A program made the translations under genes and the position numbers. Of a stretch of DNA of 64,000 nucleotides, positions 1 to 9,365 are shown piece by piece. Source of the stretch: Acidimicrobiales bacterium (GTDB lineage: Bacteria > Actinomycetota > Acidimicrobiia > Acidimicrobiales > MedAcidi-G1); contig JASMLT010000003.1 of the NCBI GenBank assembly GCA_030748555.1, forward strand, positions 1-64,000, in the 5' to 3' direction. The notes beneath the pieces were generated by a model. The model was not told the origin of the DNA. It was given only the letters and a program-made list of their open reading frames with translations, and searched no databases. The stretch's first letter is position 1, and the number at the start of each line of letters is the position of its first letter.

Positions 1-1247
1 CCTATGAGACATTTGTCAGCTATCTGAACTATGTACTGATCACGAATAAGTTCATCTGGATGTTGAGCAACTACTTTCATCGCTTCAATAGCCGCCCTTG
101 CTCTACCTTCCTTACTCTCAAAATCTCCCTTTTCCAGAACTCTGTCAACTCGAAACTGCATGTGAGACTTAGCACTTTCTACTATCCTGTTGAGTTCAGC
201 AGGATCTGAAAATGCGAGGTCTCCTGGATCCTGCCCTTCAGGCAAATCGGCAACTTTAAAAAGCACGTCAAATTCAGATTCCCATTCATAGACTTTTTCG
301 GCGGCGGATTGACCTGCATTGTCAGCGTCAAAAGCCAGAACCACTTTTTTGGCAAATCGTGACATTTTTCTTACATGTTCTTGAGTTAATGCAGTCCCAC
401 ATGTTGCAATAGCTCTCGATATTCCTGCTTCATGACAACCGATTACATCTGTGTAGCCTTCGCAAACGACTAATTCATCAACCCTTCCAGCTTCTTCTTT
501 GGCCCAATTGAGTCCGTACAAGATCTGACTCTTTGAGTAGATTTCAGCCCCATCAGATGTGTTTTTGTATTTAGGACCTTCCCCTTCTGGAAGTTTCCTA
601 CCCCCAAAAGCAATAGGGTCTCCCTGTTCTGAGAAAATTGGAAATAGTATTCGATTCCTGAAGAAGTCGTATTGACCACCGTTCTTGTTTATTCCGCCCA
701 ACCCCGAAGCAACTAAATCTTCATTTGAAACTGAAAGATGCTTACACAGTGAATCCCATGAGTCTGATGCCCAACCAATAGAAAACTTTGCAGCAATGTC
801 GCCGACTAAGCCTCTTTGTTTGAGATATTCACGAGCGGGCATCGCCTCAGGATTATCCATATCAAACAATTTTTTATTGTAGAAATCAACAGCTTCCGCT
901 ACGAGTTCGATTAACTCTTTTCTGCGGTTACGGGATTTGCTTTCCTTTTTGTCGGTATACCGAAGAGGTATTCCATTTTGTGCCGCAAGCATTTCAACAG
1001 CAGCTACAAAATCAAGGTTGTCAATTTCACGGAGAAACTCGATCGAATCTCCTGTTGCTTGACAACCAAAACAGTAATATCGTCCATTTTCTTGATTGAC
1101 GGTGAAAGAGGGGGTTTTTTCATTATGAAAAGGACAGAGGCCTTTCCAGGAACGACCTACTTTTTTCAACTGAGTGTGTTGCGTGATTAAACGTATTATG
1201 TCAGATTCTTCGCGGACTCTACGAATGTCATCATCCACAATTCCCAT
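1..1247 (-). CDS. dnaG: DNA primase DnaG (C-terminus cut off by window edge)
   Basis: Makes RNA primers for replication. Reading from the ATG at 1247, about 415 residues are visible; DnaG is usually around 600, so the C-terminal helicase-binding part lies outside the window. The N-terminal CHC2 zinc-ribbon is clear (CPFH, then CFGC about 20 residues on, near residues 40-65). The central TOPRIM domain shows CEGYTDVIG and the acidic AFDADNAGQ motif that bind catalytic metal. It is the last visible gene of a long minus-strand housekeeping run and starts 47 bases after the stop of the PPDK-like gene. Identification is firm. Confidence 0.96.
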   Translation of the reverse strand, partial: MGIVDDDIRRVREESDIIRLITQHTQLKKVGRSWKGLCPFHNEKTPSFTVNQENGRYYCFGCQATGDSIEFLREIDNLDFVAAVEMLAAQNGIPLRYTDKKESKSRNRRKELIELVAEAVDFYNKKLFDMDNPEAMPAREYLKQRGLVGDIAAKFSIGWASDSWDSLCKHLSVSNEDLVASGLGGINKNGGQYDFFRNRILFPIFSEQGDPIAFGGRKLPEGEGPKYKNTSDGAEIYSKSQILYGLNWAKEEAGRVDELVVCEGYTDVIGCHEAGISRAIATCGTALTQEHVRKMSRFAKKVVLAFDADNAGQSAAEKVYEWESEFDVLFKVADLPEGQDPGDLAFSDPAELNRIVESAKSHMQFRVDRVLEKGDFESKEGRARAAIEAMKVVAQHPDELIRDQYIVQIADKCLI

Positions 1248-1294
1248 AGTCGGAACTTAGCAGCGTGTAAGAGTAAGTTGCTAGAGCAACGTTG

Positions 1295-2848
1295 TTACTT
1301 GAAAGAAGAAAGAACTGCTTGTGCCGCTGCTAACCGAGCTACAGGGACGCGGAAAGGCGAGCAGGAAACATAGTCAACACCTGCGTCGAAAAAGAACCGA
1401 ATGGATTCAGGGTCTCCGCCGTGCTCTCCGCACACTCCTATTTCAAGTTCTGGATTGATTTTTCTGCCTTTATCAATTGCATGTTTTATAACATGGCCAA
1501 CGCCTTGAAAGTCGAGTGTTTCAAAGGGGTTAACAGAAAGAATCCCTTTATTTACATACATACCTATTACTCGACTTTCGATATCATCACGGCTGAACCC
1601 GAAAACCAATTGAGTTAGATCATTTGTTCCGAAGGAGAAAAAATCTGCACTTTTTGCCACTTCTTCTGCTGTTACGGAAGCACGAGGAGTTTCGATCATG
1701 GTTCCTATACTTGGCCGTAATTCGTCTTCTAAAGACGCTATCTCCTCCTCGATCCAAGATCTCACTAAATTCAGTTCTCTGACTTCTGAAACAAGTGGAA
1801 TCATAATGTCCACGTTCGGTTTTTTACCCATTCCCTTAACATCTAACAACGCACCTATCAGTGCTCGAGTTTGCATCCTGTATAACTGTTCTCGCAGTAT
1901 CGCTAGTCTCACCCCTCGAGTACCTAACATGGGATTATGTTCTGACCACTCATCGGACGTTTCCTCTCCTAGAAATTCATGAAGAGGTGCATCTAATAGT
2001 CGCACAGTCACCGGATTTGGTGCCATAGCAGAAATGACCTCGCTCAGGTCTGAACGCTGGGCAACCATTAACTCATTTAGACTTTCTTTTTCCTCTTCAC
2101 TCTCGTCATCTGCAAGAATGAAACGTTGTATTAAAGGTAAGCGGTCGCCCATAAACATGTGTTCTGTGCGACAAAGACCTATACCCTCGGCTCCAAAGGA
2201 AAGTGCTCTCTCAGTATCTTTTCCAGTATCTGAATTCGCTCTAACTTTTATATGACCGGAGCGAATGCCGTCCGCCCAGCCCAAGAGTGTTTCAAGTTCA
2301 GGAATTTCTTCACTTGATTCCTGTAGTTCCATTTCTCCAGAAAACAGTTCCCCTGTACTTCCATCCAGAGAAATACAAGCCCCTTCTTCTAATCTATTTT
2401 CTCCGATTCTTATTTCCGTTTCTAAAATTTCCAGCTCAGAAACTCCAACCACTGCAGGAATCCCCCACCCTCTCGCGACTACGGCAGCATGACTCGCCAT
2501 TCCGCCGCGAACAGTGACTATTCCTTCTGCCATTCTCATCCCAATCTCATCTGCGGGGCTCGTTTCATGGCATACAAGAATTACCTTTTCGCCTTCATCT
2601 GTGGCATCAAGAACAGAGTCGCTAGAGAAACATACAATTCCAGTTGCCGCACCGGGGCTTGCAGGTATTCCATTTCCCAGAAGTTTCAATTCTTTTGAAG
2701 GTTTTGTTGAAGCAGTGTTATGCATTAATGATTCAACTAATGAAGTTGGTACTGATGCGACGGCGTTTTTCTTTACTTCTTCAGTATTTATTGACTTAGC
2801 GTTTTCAACTAAATCTATTAACCAGTCAAGGGTGTGTTCGTTTTCCAT
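1295..2848 (-). CDS. PPDK-like protein lacking the ATP-grasp domain (PEP/pyruvate half only)
   Basis: Homologous to the C-terminal part of pyruvate, phosphate dikinase. Residues ~55-170 are the swivelling phosphohistidine domain, with GGMASHAAVVARG and the phospho-accepting His at 120. The rest is the PEP/pyruvate TIM barrel with GLCRTEHMF, RLLDAPLHEFL, NPMLGTRGVRL, GTNDLTQ and the catalytic Cys 473 in CGEHGGDP. Full PPDK is about 870-900 residues; this is 517 because the ~335-residue nucleotide-binding part is absent. The upstream gene glyS ends only 8 bases away, so no remnant of it can be here. All C-terminal catalytic residues remain, so a split enzyme with an N-half encoded elsewhere, or a different phosphotransfer role, is possible. 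Confidence 0.88.
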   Translation of the reverse strand: MENEHTLDWLIDLVENAKSINTEEVKKNAVASVPTSLVESLMHNTASTKPSKELKLLGNGIPASPGAATGIVCFSSDSVLDATDEGEKVILVCHETSPADEIGMRMAEGIVTVRGGMASHAAVVARGWGIPAVVGVSELEILETEIRIGENRLEEGACISLDGSTGELFSGEMELQESSEEIPELETLLGWADGIRSGHIKVRANSDTGKDTERALSFGAEGIGLCRTEHMFMGDRLPLIQRFILADDESEEEKESLNELMVAQRSDLSEVISAMAPNPVTVRLLDAPLHEFLGEETSDEWSEHNPMLGTRGVRLAILREQLYRMQTRALIGALLDVKGMGKKPNVDIMIPLVSEVRELNLVRSWIEEEIASLEDELRPSIGTMIETPRASVTAEEVAKSADFFSFGTNDLTQLVFGFSRDDIESRVIGMYVNKGILSVNPFETLDFQGVGHVIKHAIDKGRKINPELEIGVCGEHGGDPESIRFFFDAGVDYVSCSPFRVPVARLAAAQAVLSSFK

Positions 2849-2856
2849 TACTACGA

Positions 2857-4176
2857 CTATGGGGCTAAGTGAGATGATAAGTATTCGACAAGTTCATTTA
2901 TCGGAACACGATCTTGATTCATCGAATCCCTCTCTCTAACTGTTACCGCTTTGTCTTCGAGAGTTTCGAAATCAATTGTGACGCAATATGGAGTTCCTAT
3001 TTCATCTTGACGCCTGTAACGGCGGCCAATCGCTTGCGTCTGGTCATAATCGCACATCCAGTGTGGTTGAACGAGGTCAAGCACCTCCTTTGAGGGTTCA
3101 ATCAGTTCATCCTTTTTTGAAAGGGGCAGAACAGCGACTTTGTACGGGGAAAGACGATGATCTAATTTCAAGACATTACGCACTTCGCCATTTACCTCCT
3201 CTTCCTCATACGCGTCCATTAAAAATGCCATTGCAGTTCGAGTGGCTCCAGCTGCGGGTTCTATAACATGTGGAACATACCTCTCGCCCGTTCCTGAATC
3301 GTTATATTCAAGTTTATTTCCTGAAGCTTGAGCATGTTGATTCAAGTCAAAGTCAGTTCTATTCGCAATTCCTTCCAATTCGTCCCAACCCCATGGAAAA
3401 GAAAACTCTATATCAGAGGTTGCTCTCGCGTAATGGCTCAGTTCATCTGGATCGTGAATTCTCAATCTTAGGGAATCTGCTTTCATGCCTAAGTTTAAGT
3501 ACCAATCCATTCTCTCTTTACACCAGTATTCAAACCATTTGTCGGAATCTGCTGGTGGGACGAAATATTCCATTTCCATCTGTTCAAATTCTCTAGTGCG
3601 GAAAACAAAGTTTCCTGGAGTTATTTCATTCCGGAATGACTTTCCTATTTGGGCAATTCCAAAAGGTGGTTTTTTTCTGCTTGTATTTAAAACGTTTGTG
3701 AAATTAGTGAACATACCTTGAGCGGTCTCGGGTCTCAAATAGACTTCAGCAGCGGAATCGATTACGGGTCCGGCGTTTGTCTTGAACATCAGATTGAACT
3801 GCCGTGCTTCAGTGAAAGAGGATTTTGAGTCGCAAGTGGGACAGCTATTCAGGTCTTCGAGTTTGTCCTGACGGAAGCGCGACCCGCACTCGCGACAGTC
3901 GACTAAAGGGTCAGTGAAGTTTGTTAAGTGTCCGGATGCCTCCCATATAGAAGGAGGCGAAAGGATTGCTGCATCTATACCAACTACATCTTGACGGAAC
4001 TGAACCATCGAGCGCCACCATTGTTCTTTCACATTTCGTAGCAACAAAACCCCTACAGGCCCATAGTCGTAGGTGGATCTGAACCCACCGTAGATTTCTG
4101 CTGACTGAAATACGAACCCTCTTCGTTTTGAAAGGTTTACGACTTTGTCGAAAAGTTCCTCTTTATTAACACCCAT
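2857..4176 (-). CDS. glyS: Glycyl-tRNA synthetase, dimeric class II type
   Basis: Charges tRNA-Gly in the cytoplasm. At 439 residues it has the length of the single-chain alpha2 enzyme of actinobacteria. It begins with the family's FVFQSAEIYGGFRSTYDYGP segment. A four-Cys zinc site follows (CRECG, then CPTC near residues 94-115). Class II motif 2 (FRNEITPGNFVFRTREFEQMEME) and motif 3 (GATRTAMAFL) are both present. It lies between recO and the PPDK-like gene on the same strand with short gaps, consistent with a housekeeping operon. Confidence 0.96.
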   Translation of the reverse strand: MGVNKEELFDKVVNLSKRRGFVFQSAEIYGGFRSTYDYGPVGVLLLRNVKEQWWRSMVQFRQDVVGIDAAILSPPSIWEASGHLTNFTDPLVDCRECGSRFRQDKLEDLNSCPTCDSKSSFTEARQFNLMFKTNAGPVIDSAAEVYLRPETAQGMFTNFTNVLNTSRKKPPFGIAQIGKSFRNEITPGNFVFRTREFEQMEMEYFVPPADSDKWFEYWCKERMDWYLNLGMKADSLRLRIHDPDELSHYARATSDIEFSFPWGWDELEGIANRTDFDLNQHAQASGNKLEYNDSGTGERYVPHVIEPAAGATRTAMAFLMDAYEEEEVNGEVRNVLKLDHRLSPYKVAVLPLSKKDELIEPSKEVLDLVQPHWMCDYDQTQAIGRRYRRQDEIGTPYCVTIDFETLEDKAVTVRERDSMNQDRVPINELVEYLSSHLAP

Positions 4177-4220
4177 AATCGAAGCGTACTAGGCCACAGA
4201 GGTTCATCTTGAAATATTTA

Positions 4221-4937
4221 CTAAGTATCCATAACTCGTCGTGATCTTATTTTTCTTTCTAAGTGAAACTCCACAGCTTCAGAAGCGATTCGGTCTATTT
4301 CAGAAATAGTTTTTACATCTTTCACTTCAAGTGCTTGATTTAATGCACCGCCCAAAATCGCTCGCATCACAGCGATAGAGGCATCTGAAATACTTCTTCC
4401 ACGTTGGCATTTACCGCAAAAAACTCCGCCCTCGCTAACAGATATTGATACAAGATTTTCTGTATCTAAACATTTGGCACAGAACCCCAATTCAGGTGCT
4501 AATCCTTCATGATCAAGTAGTTTCAAAAAAAATGCTGAAACAAGCAATGGAGGGTTTTTCTCGTCTAGTGCCCGAAGGGCTCCAAGAAGCATCTTGTAAC
4601 GTTTCGGATCTGGTGATTCATCAGGAGCCACATGATCTACGACCTCTAACATCGAAGAAGCATCACTAAACAGGTCAGGGTCTGATCTAATATTTTGGAA
4701 CCTATCAATTGTCTCAGCTTGTGTGACTATCCCTAAGTCACCTTTGCCTCTATATAACTGCAATGAAACATGGTTTGTTGGCTCCAAGCGTCCACCAAAC
4801 TTGCTTCGTGTTTTCCTTACACCCTTAGCAACAACTCTGACTTTTCCGTTGTCTTCTGTAATGATGACAATTATCCGATCTGATTCGCCTAGTTTCCATG
4901 TACGGATAACTATTCCTTGGTCACGATAAAGAGACAT
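4221..4937 (-). CDS. recO: DNA repair protein RecO
   Basis: Recombination mediator that helps load RecA at gaps (RecFOR pathway). The 238-residue length is normal. The N-terminal OB-fold opens with RDQGIVIRTWKLGESDRIIVI, then VRVVAKGVRKTRSKFGGRLEP. The C-terminal part carries a zinc motif with CAKC followed about 22 residues later by CGKC. It starts 2 bases after uppS ends, so the two are probably cotranscribed; the recO-uppS-era neighbourhood is common in bacteria. Confidence 0.93.
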   Translation of the reverse strand: MSLYRDQGIVIRTWKLGESDRIIVIITEDNGKVRVVAKGVRKTRSKFGGRLEPTNHVSLQLYRGKGDLGIVTQAETIDRFQNIRSDPDLFSDASSMLEVVDHVAPDESPDPKRYKMLLGALRALDEKNPPLLVSAFFLKLLDHEGLAPELGFCAKCLDTENLVSISVSEGGVFCGKCQRGRSISDASIAVMRAILGGALNQALEVKDVKTISEIDRIASEAVEFHLERKIRSRRVMDT

Positions 4938-4939
4938 TC

Positions 4940-5656
4940 TTAACTTCCGCCAAGGCCACCAAATCGCCGATCCCTGTCTTGAAATTCTTTAATCGCATTA
5001 AACAAGTCCTTACGCGAGAAATCTGGCCACAAAGTGTCACTGAATACAAGTTCGCTATAGGCCAACTCCCAAAGCAAAAAATTCGAAATTCTGGACTCTC
5101 CAGAAGTTCTTATTACTAAGTCAGGATCAGGCATTTCAGGGTTGTAAAGATTTCTCTCTATCGTTTTCTCTGTGACCTTTTTGACTCCTGAATCAATCAC
5201 TTTTTGAACGGCATCAACAATTTCTGCTCTTCCTCCATAATTGAAAGCAACAGTGAAAGTCAAACCTGTATTACTTCTGGTGAGCTTCTCGGCCTCTTCC
5301 ATTCTTTTAACAATTCTTTTAGGAACTTTCCCGTCACGGCGGCCAAGAAAACAAATCCTCACATTTCTTTCATTCAATTCTTCTTGTCGTTGGATAATTA
5401 TCTGTTCATTGAAGTCAAGTAAAAACTGAACTTCTTTCGCTGGTCGTTTCCAGTTCTCGGTTGAAAAAGCAAATACGGTAAACCATTCGACTCCTATTTC
5501 AATGGCACCCTCCACAACATCAAAAAGAGATTTTTCTCCCTCTGTATGCCCGTCTGTTCTTTTTAATCCCCTCTTTTCCGCCCAACGGCCATTGCCGTCC
5601 ATCACACAAGCTATGTGTCGGGGTATGAATTCGGGATCCAGATTGTCGGGTATCAC
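4940..5656 (-). CDS. uppS: Undecaprenyl diphosphate synthase (cis-prenyltransferase)
   Basis: Condenses isopentenyl diphosphate units into the polyprenyl carrier for cell-wall synthesis. The first conserved region has the catalytic Asp in CVMDGNGRWAEKRGL near residue 19. AFSTENWKRP and the C-terminal region LVIRTSGESRISNFLLWELAYSELVF also match the family. The length of 238 residues is typical. It sits between era and recO on the same strand. Actinobacteria often have several cis-prenyltransferases, so the exact chain length of the product is not certain. Confidence 0.94.
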   Translation of the reverse strand: MIPDNLDPEFIPRHIACVMDGNGRWAEKRGLKRTDGHTEGEKSLFDVVEGAIEIGVEWFTVFAFSTENWKRPAKEVQFLLDFNEQIIIQRQEELNERNVRICFLGRRDGKVPKRIVKRMEEAEKLTRSNTGLTFTVAFNYGGRAEIVDAVQKVIDSGVKKVTEKTIERNLYNPEMPDPDLVIRTSGESRISNFLLWELAYSELVFSDTLWPDFSRKDLFNAIKEFQDRDRRFGGLGGS

Positions 5657-5713
5657 AACTTTGAAGCTATCTGTCTAATAGCCACACAGGAAATCGAAAT
5701 TAAGGTTTGCATT

Positions 5714-6601
5714 TCAATATCCGAAACGGTCAAGCGACCGCGGATGCTTTTGCCAATCTTTTTCAACTTTCACTACTAATTCAATGAATGCTCCATCTTT
5801 TAGCTGTTTCCTTACCGCAGTTCCGACCTTTTTCAAAACTTCGCCTTTGTGCCCGATTACTATTCCTTTTTGCGAATTTCTCTCTACTAAGATTTCGCAT
5901 CGGATACGTGGCCAGTCCCACTCTGTAACTCGTGTTGCTATCGAATGTGGCAGCTCTTCACGAACTTCTGAAAGAAGTTGTTCCCGAACTAGTTCTGCAA
6001 CCCAAAAAGACTCAGAAAAGTCGGTTTCCATATTTTCAGGAAAGTAACGTGGCCCAGGAACCAGTTTTGTCTTGATATGTTCCAATAGTTCCGTGACTCC
6101 TTCTCCCGTTGAAGCGGAAATTGGGAAATACTCAGCAAAAGAGAAGTCTGAAGCTTCATTCAGTTGTGTCAAAATTCTACCGCTTTTGACTTTGTCTATT
6201 TTGTTAAGAACTAGAAGAGTTTTTTCAACTGGTAAAGATTCAGCGATAAACCTGTCCCCTTTACCAATTGCCGAATCAGCCTCTACTACAAAGAGAACCA
6301 AATCAATTTCCTTTAATGTGAAACGAGCAGTGTCATTCAATCTCGTACCCAGGAGAGTTCTTGGTTTATGAATACCAGGAGTATCGCAAAAAACGATCTG
6401 AAATTCAGAACCTGTAAGAACACCCCTTATCTCTGTGCGAGTTGTTTGTGGTTTATCCGAAACGATCGCTATTTTCTTTTTGAAAAAAGCATTTAATAAA
6501 GTTGACTTACCGACATTTGGCCTACCCACTAAGCTCACAAAACCTGAAATGTGGCCATCTGGCACTTCTATAGTTGGGTGGCTTTCTGAAATGTCATCCA
6601 T
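5714..6601 (-). CDS. era: GTPase Era
   Basis: Essential Ras-like GTPase that binds 16S rRNA and assists 30S maturation. G1 is GRPNVGKST (about residue 26), G3 is DTPGIHKP, and G4 is NKID. The C-terminal KH RNA-binding domain shows VIGHKGEVLKKVG and a final VKVEKDW segment. Its 295 residues are typical. It starts exactly where the CorC-like gene ends (no gap), forming the common ybeY-corC-era order. Confidence 0.95.
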   Translation of the reverse strand: MDDISESHPTIEVPDGHISGFVSLVGRPNVGKSTLLNAFFKKKIAIVSDKPQTTRTEIRGVLTGSEFQIVFCDTPGIHKPRTLLGTRLNDTARFTLKEIDLVLFVVEADSAIGKGDRFIAESLPVEKTLLVLNKIDKVKSGRILTQLNEASDFSFAEYFPISASTGEGVTELLEHIKTKLVPGPRYFPENMETDFSESFWVAELVREQLLSEVREELPHSIATRVTEWDWPRIRCEILVERNSQKGIVIGHKGEVLKKVGTAVRKQLKDGAFIELVVKVEKDWQKHPRSLDRFGY

Positions 6602-7411
6602 CTACTGACCTGGCGCCGTGACCCTGACCTGAGTGATCCTCCTGCCGACTACTTTTTCAACTACAAAATGGTGTTCAGCTATATCCACATTTTCTCCTGC
6701 TTCTGGGGCATGCCCCAGTGCATCAAAGATGAGACCCCCCAAGGTGTCCCAATCACCTTCCGGTAATACTCCTCCTAGTAGTTCATTCAACTCGTCAACC
6801 GGCATTCTCCCGTGAACACGCAAGCCTCCTCCGATAAGAGGTTCAGCTAGCGCCTCTTCACTGTCGAACTCATCTACTATCTCTCCCACTACCTCTTCTA
6901 ATAGATCCTCTAAGGTGACCAGTCCCGCTGTCCCTCCGTATTCATCGATGACTATCGCTAAGTGATAGTGATTAGATTGCATTTCGCGTAGCAGTAATCC
7001 AGCTTTTTTTGTTTCTGGGATGAACTGTGGTAAACGCGCCAGAGTTTTTACCAAGATTTCACCGTCCCCATCCAGTTGAGCTTCCATCATGTCTTTTGCG
7101 AAAACCACTCCTACTATCTCATCTAAATTTTCACTACTCACAGGTACGCGTGAAAAACCATTCAATACAGAGACTTCCATAGCAGCAGAGACAGTGAAGT
7201 TGTCGGGAACACTGACGATGTCGGGTCGTGGTGTCATTACCTCTCGTACCAGAGTGTCGCCGAAAGCCAACACCGATTCAATTAGTTCATGTTCATCATT
7301 TTCTATCGATTTCGACTCGAGAGCTTTTTTGGCAGTTTCTAAGAGTTCATCTTCAGAGACGATTCTGCTCTCCTTCGATTTGAAAAATTTTCTCGTCAGA
7401 TTTCTAAGCAT
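6602..7411 (-). CDS. CorC/HlyC-type CBS-domain protein
   Basis: Cytosolic protein of the CorC/hemolysin-C family. It begins with a short acidic linker, then a tandem CBS pair starting at REVMTPRPDIVSV and including AIVIDEYGGTAGLVTLEDLLEEVVGEIVDEFD. It ends with a CorC_HlyC domain (GGLRVHGRMPVDELNELLG). At 269 residues it lacks the DUF21 membrane domain of longer relatives. It overlaps ybeY by 8 bases and abuts era. Roles proposed for the family include cation efflux support; the substrate cannot be told here. Confidence 0.88.
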   Translation of the reverse strand: MLRNLTRKFFKSKESRIVSEDELLETAKKALESKSIENDEHELIESVLAFGDTLVREVMTPRPDIVSVPDNFTVSAAMEVSVLNGFSRVPVSSENLDEIVGVVFAKDMMEAQLDGDGEILVKTLARLPQFIPETKKAGLLLREMQSNHYHLAIVIDEYGGTAGLVTLEDLLEEVVGEIVDEFDSEEALAEPLIGGGLRVHGRMPVDELNELLGGVLPEGDWDTLGGLIFDALGHAPEAGENVDIAEHHFVVEKVVGRRITQVRVTAPGQ

Positions 7412-7949
7412 CGTTAACTCTTAAATGTTTTATATGACGATCAATAAGGCTTTTTTCCATTTTTTTCATTTCAACCTCTGCTGACTCTTCATAATGGTCA
7501 TATCCCAATAAATGGAGTATCCCGTGTGTCAGAAGAAGAGCAATTTCATCTTCAAAATTTAGACCTTTTTCTCTCGCTTGATGCGCTGCCACTGCGGGAC
7601 ATATGCACACATCACCCATGAGATAGACAGGGTCATCTGTTTCATTATCGGGTTCATCTATTGGGAAAGCCAATACGTCGGTTGGTCCTGATTTAAATAG
7701 ATGCTTTTCATTTAATGCAGAGATTTCTTCTGGATCTAAAAGAATCACATTCATTTCCAGTGGTCTTTTATTCGGGGCGGCTTCTTCAACGATTTTTTTA
7801 ACGAATCCCTCCAAAGCCTCAAGGTTTATTTCGCTGTTCTTTTCTAGTCGCTTATCCATTAAACCGATATAAATCGCTTCGTCGGCTTCTGGTGTTCCTT
7901 TGAGCAAGTTACTTAGTACCAATATTTTTTTTGAATTGTCTACCGGCAT
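7404..7949 (-). CDS. ybeY: Endoribonuclease YbeY
   Basis: Metal-dependent RNase used in 16S rRNA 3'-end processing and ribosome quality control. The zinc site HGILHLLGYDH lies near the C-terminus, and VLAFPIDEP plus YLMGDVCICP are typical. From the ATG at 7949 the protein is 181 residues and overlaps phoH by 41 bases. YbeY is usually near 150 residues, and an in-frame ATG at 7859 would give 151 and remove the overlap. Neither start has a clear ribosome-binding site, so the start is unresolved; the function is not in doubt. Confidence 0.92.
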   Translation of the reverse strand: MPVDNSKKILVLSNLLKGTPEADEAIYIGLMDKRLEKNSEINLEALEGFVKKIVEEAAPNKRPLEMNVILLDPEEISALNEKHLFKSGPTDVLAFPIDEPDNETDDPVYLMGDVCICPAVAAHQAREKGLNFEDEIALLLTHGILHLLGYDHYEESAEVEMKKMEKSLIDRHIKHLRVNDA

Positions 7950-8880
7950 TTTCGTACGCTTGGACTATTTCTTGGACTATTTCATGCCTTACGACATCTC
8001 GAGCCCCAAGTTTCACAAAACCCAAACCGTTGATTCCGGAAAATATATTCTCCAAGCCTTCAATTCCACTTCGACCACCAGGAACATCTATTTGACTTGC
8101 GTCACCAGTTACTATTACTCGTGATCCGAAACCAATTCTTGTTAGGAACATTTTCATTTGTTCTGGTGTTGTATTTTGTGCCTCATCGAGAATTATAAAA
8201 CTGTTGTTAAGGGTTCTTCCCCTCATGAAAGCAAGCGGCGCGACTTCTATTTGACCTCTTTCGAGTAATCTTTCTGCTTTTTCAGGATCAAGCATGTCGA
8301 AAAGTGCATCGTAAAGAGGTCGGAAATAGGGATCAACTTTTGCCATTAGGTCACCAGGGAGAAATCCGACTCTTTCACCTGCCTCGACTAATGGTCGAGT
8401 GAGAATAATACGGTCAACTTCACCTTTTTGCATCGCACTGACTGCTAGTGCTACAGCTAACCAGCTTTTTCCTGTTCCTGCAGGACCTATGGCAAATGTG
8501 ATAATGTTTTTGCTCGCGGTATCCAGATAATTCTTTTGCCCTGAAGATTTAGCTCTGACTGGTTTCCCTCTTGCTGTTATAAGTAGCTCTGTCGTTAATA
8601 TTTCAGATGGATTCTCGTCTTCTTTAACCATTTCAATTGTCTTTTTGAGGACATTTGCATCGAGTGGTAGTCCTCTTTCAAGCATTCTTGTCATTTCGCG
8701 AAATATCTGCTCAATCAGGATTGCACTGTCACCGTCAATAGCGATCTGATTGCCACGTACATGAATCTTCGTCTCAGGAAAAGAGGTTTCTATTATCTGT
8801 AAAAGCTCGTCACCCTGCCCTAAAAGTTCGGGCATGAGCTCATTCCCTGGAAGGTCGAATCTAACTTTTGTGTCTTGCAT
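7909..8880 (-). CDS. phoH: PhoH-like ATPase
   Basis: RNA-associated P-loop ATPase usually paired with YbeY. Walker A is GPAGTGKSWLAVALA and Walker B is FIILDEAQNTTPEQMKMFLTRIG. GDASQIDVPGGRSGIEGL is the family's signature C-terminal to it. An N-terminal segment with VRGNQIAIDGD precedes the ATPase. Its 323 residues are typical. Its 3' end runs into ybeY and the pair is followed by corC and era, the standard order. Confidence 0.93.
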   Translation of the reverse strand: MQDTKVRFDLPGNELMPELLGQGDELLQIIETSFPETKIHVRGNQIAIDGDSAILIEQIFREMTRMLERGLPLDANVLKKTIEMVKEDENPSEILTTELLITARGKPVRAKSSGQKNYLDTASKNIITFAIGPAGTGKSWLAVALAVSAMQKGEVDRIILTRPLVEAGERVGFLPGDLMAKVDPYFRPLYDALFDMLDPEKAERLLERGQIEVAPLAFMRGRTLNNSFIILDEAQNTTPEQMKMFLTRIGFGSRVIVTGDASQIDVPGGRSGIEGLENIFSGINGLGFVKLGARDVVRHEIVQEIVQAYENAGRQFKKNIGTK

Positions 8881-8954
8881 TTGAGAGATTCAGGCTATCC
8901 GAAAGAAAACTTTCAGCATCACTGGGTTTTTAATATTAAAGATCGATGGTTGAT

Positions 8955-9326
8955 TTATTTTTTCCTTCGTTTCTTTTTCGAATTTCGCGAGATCTTCTTT
9001 AATCTTGCCCGCCCTTTTTTGGACTTTTGTTTTTCGAGTTCGGCCAGAACTCTGGGACCCGCCTCATTTATCACATCTTCTGCTGCATCTAGTAACGCCG
9101 AGATACTTTGATCTTCCCCTAAACTCGATGGTTCTTTCGGTGTTTCCGGTGTGATCAGGCTTCCGTAGCTCCAATTTACGTCTACTCTTCTTTTTTCGAA
9201 TGAACCGCACTCCTCTGGACATCGCCAAGGTGCTTCAGGAGCCTTATCTAAATTGCATTTTCTAACAGTTTCGCCGTTGGGATAGCTCCTACTTTCAAAC
9301 TGCTTACAGTCTTCTCTCATGGGCAT
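8955..9326 (-). CDS. Small protein with four N-terminal cysteines and a basic tail, function unknown
   Basis: A 123-residue protein I do not recognise. The first 45 residues contain four Cys (DCKQF, RKCNLDK, RCPEECGSF) spaced like a small metal site. A central acidic, helical-looking stretch follows (about residues 75-100). The last 22 residues are almost all Lys, Arg and Ser, which suggests nucleic-acid or ribosome contact. It begins MPMRED, so the second Met, two codons later, is an equally good start. It lies between sufB and phoH on the same strand. Confidence 0.6.
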   Translation of the reverse strand: MPMREDCKQFESRSYPNGETVRKCNLDKAPEAPWRCPEECGSFEKRRVDVNWSYGSLITPETPKEPSSLGEDQSISALLDAAEDVINEAGPRVLAELEKQKSKKGRARLKKISRNSKKKRRKK

Positions 9327-9365
9327 ATAAACAGTATGTCATTTGAAGTGACCCTAGTGATTTAT

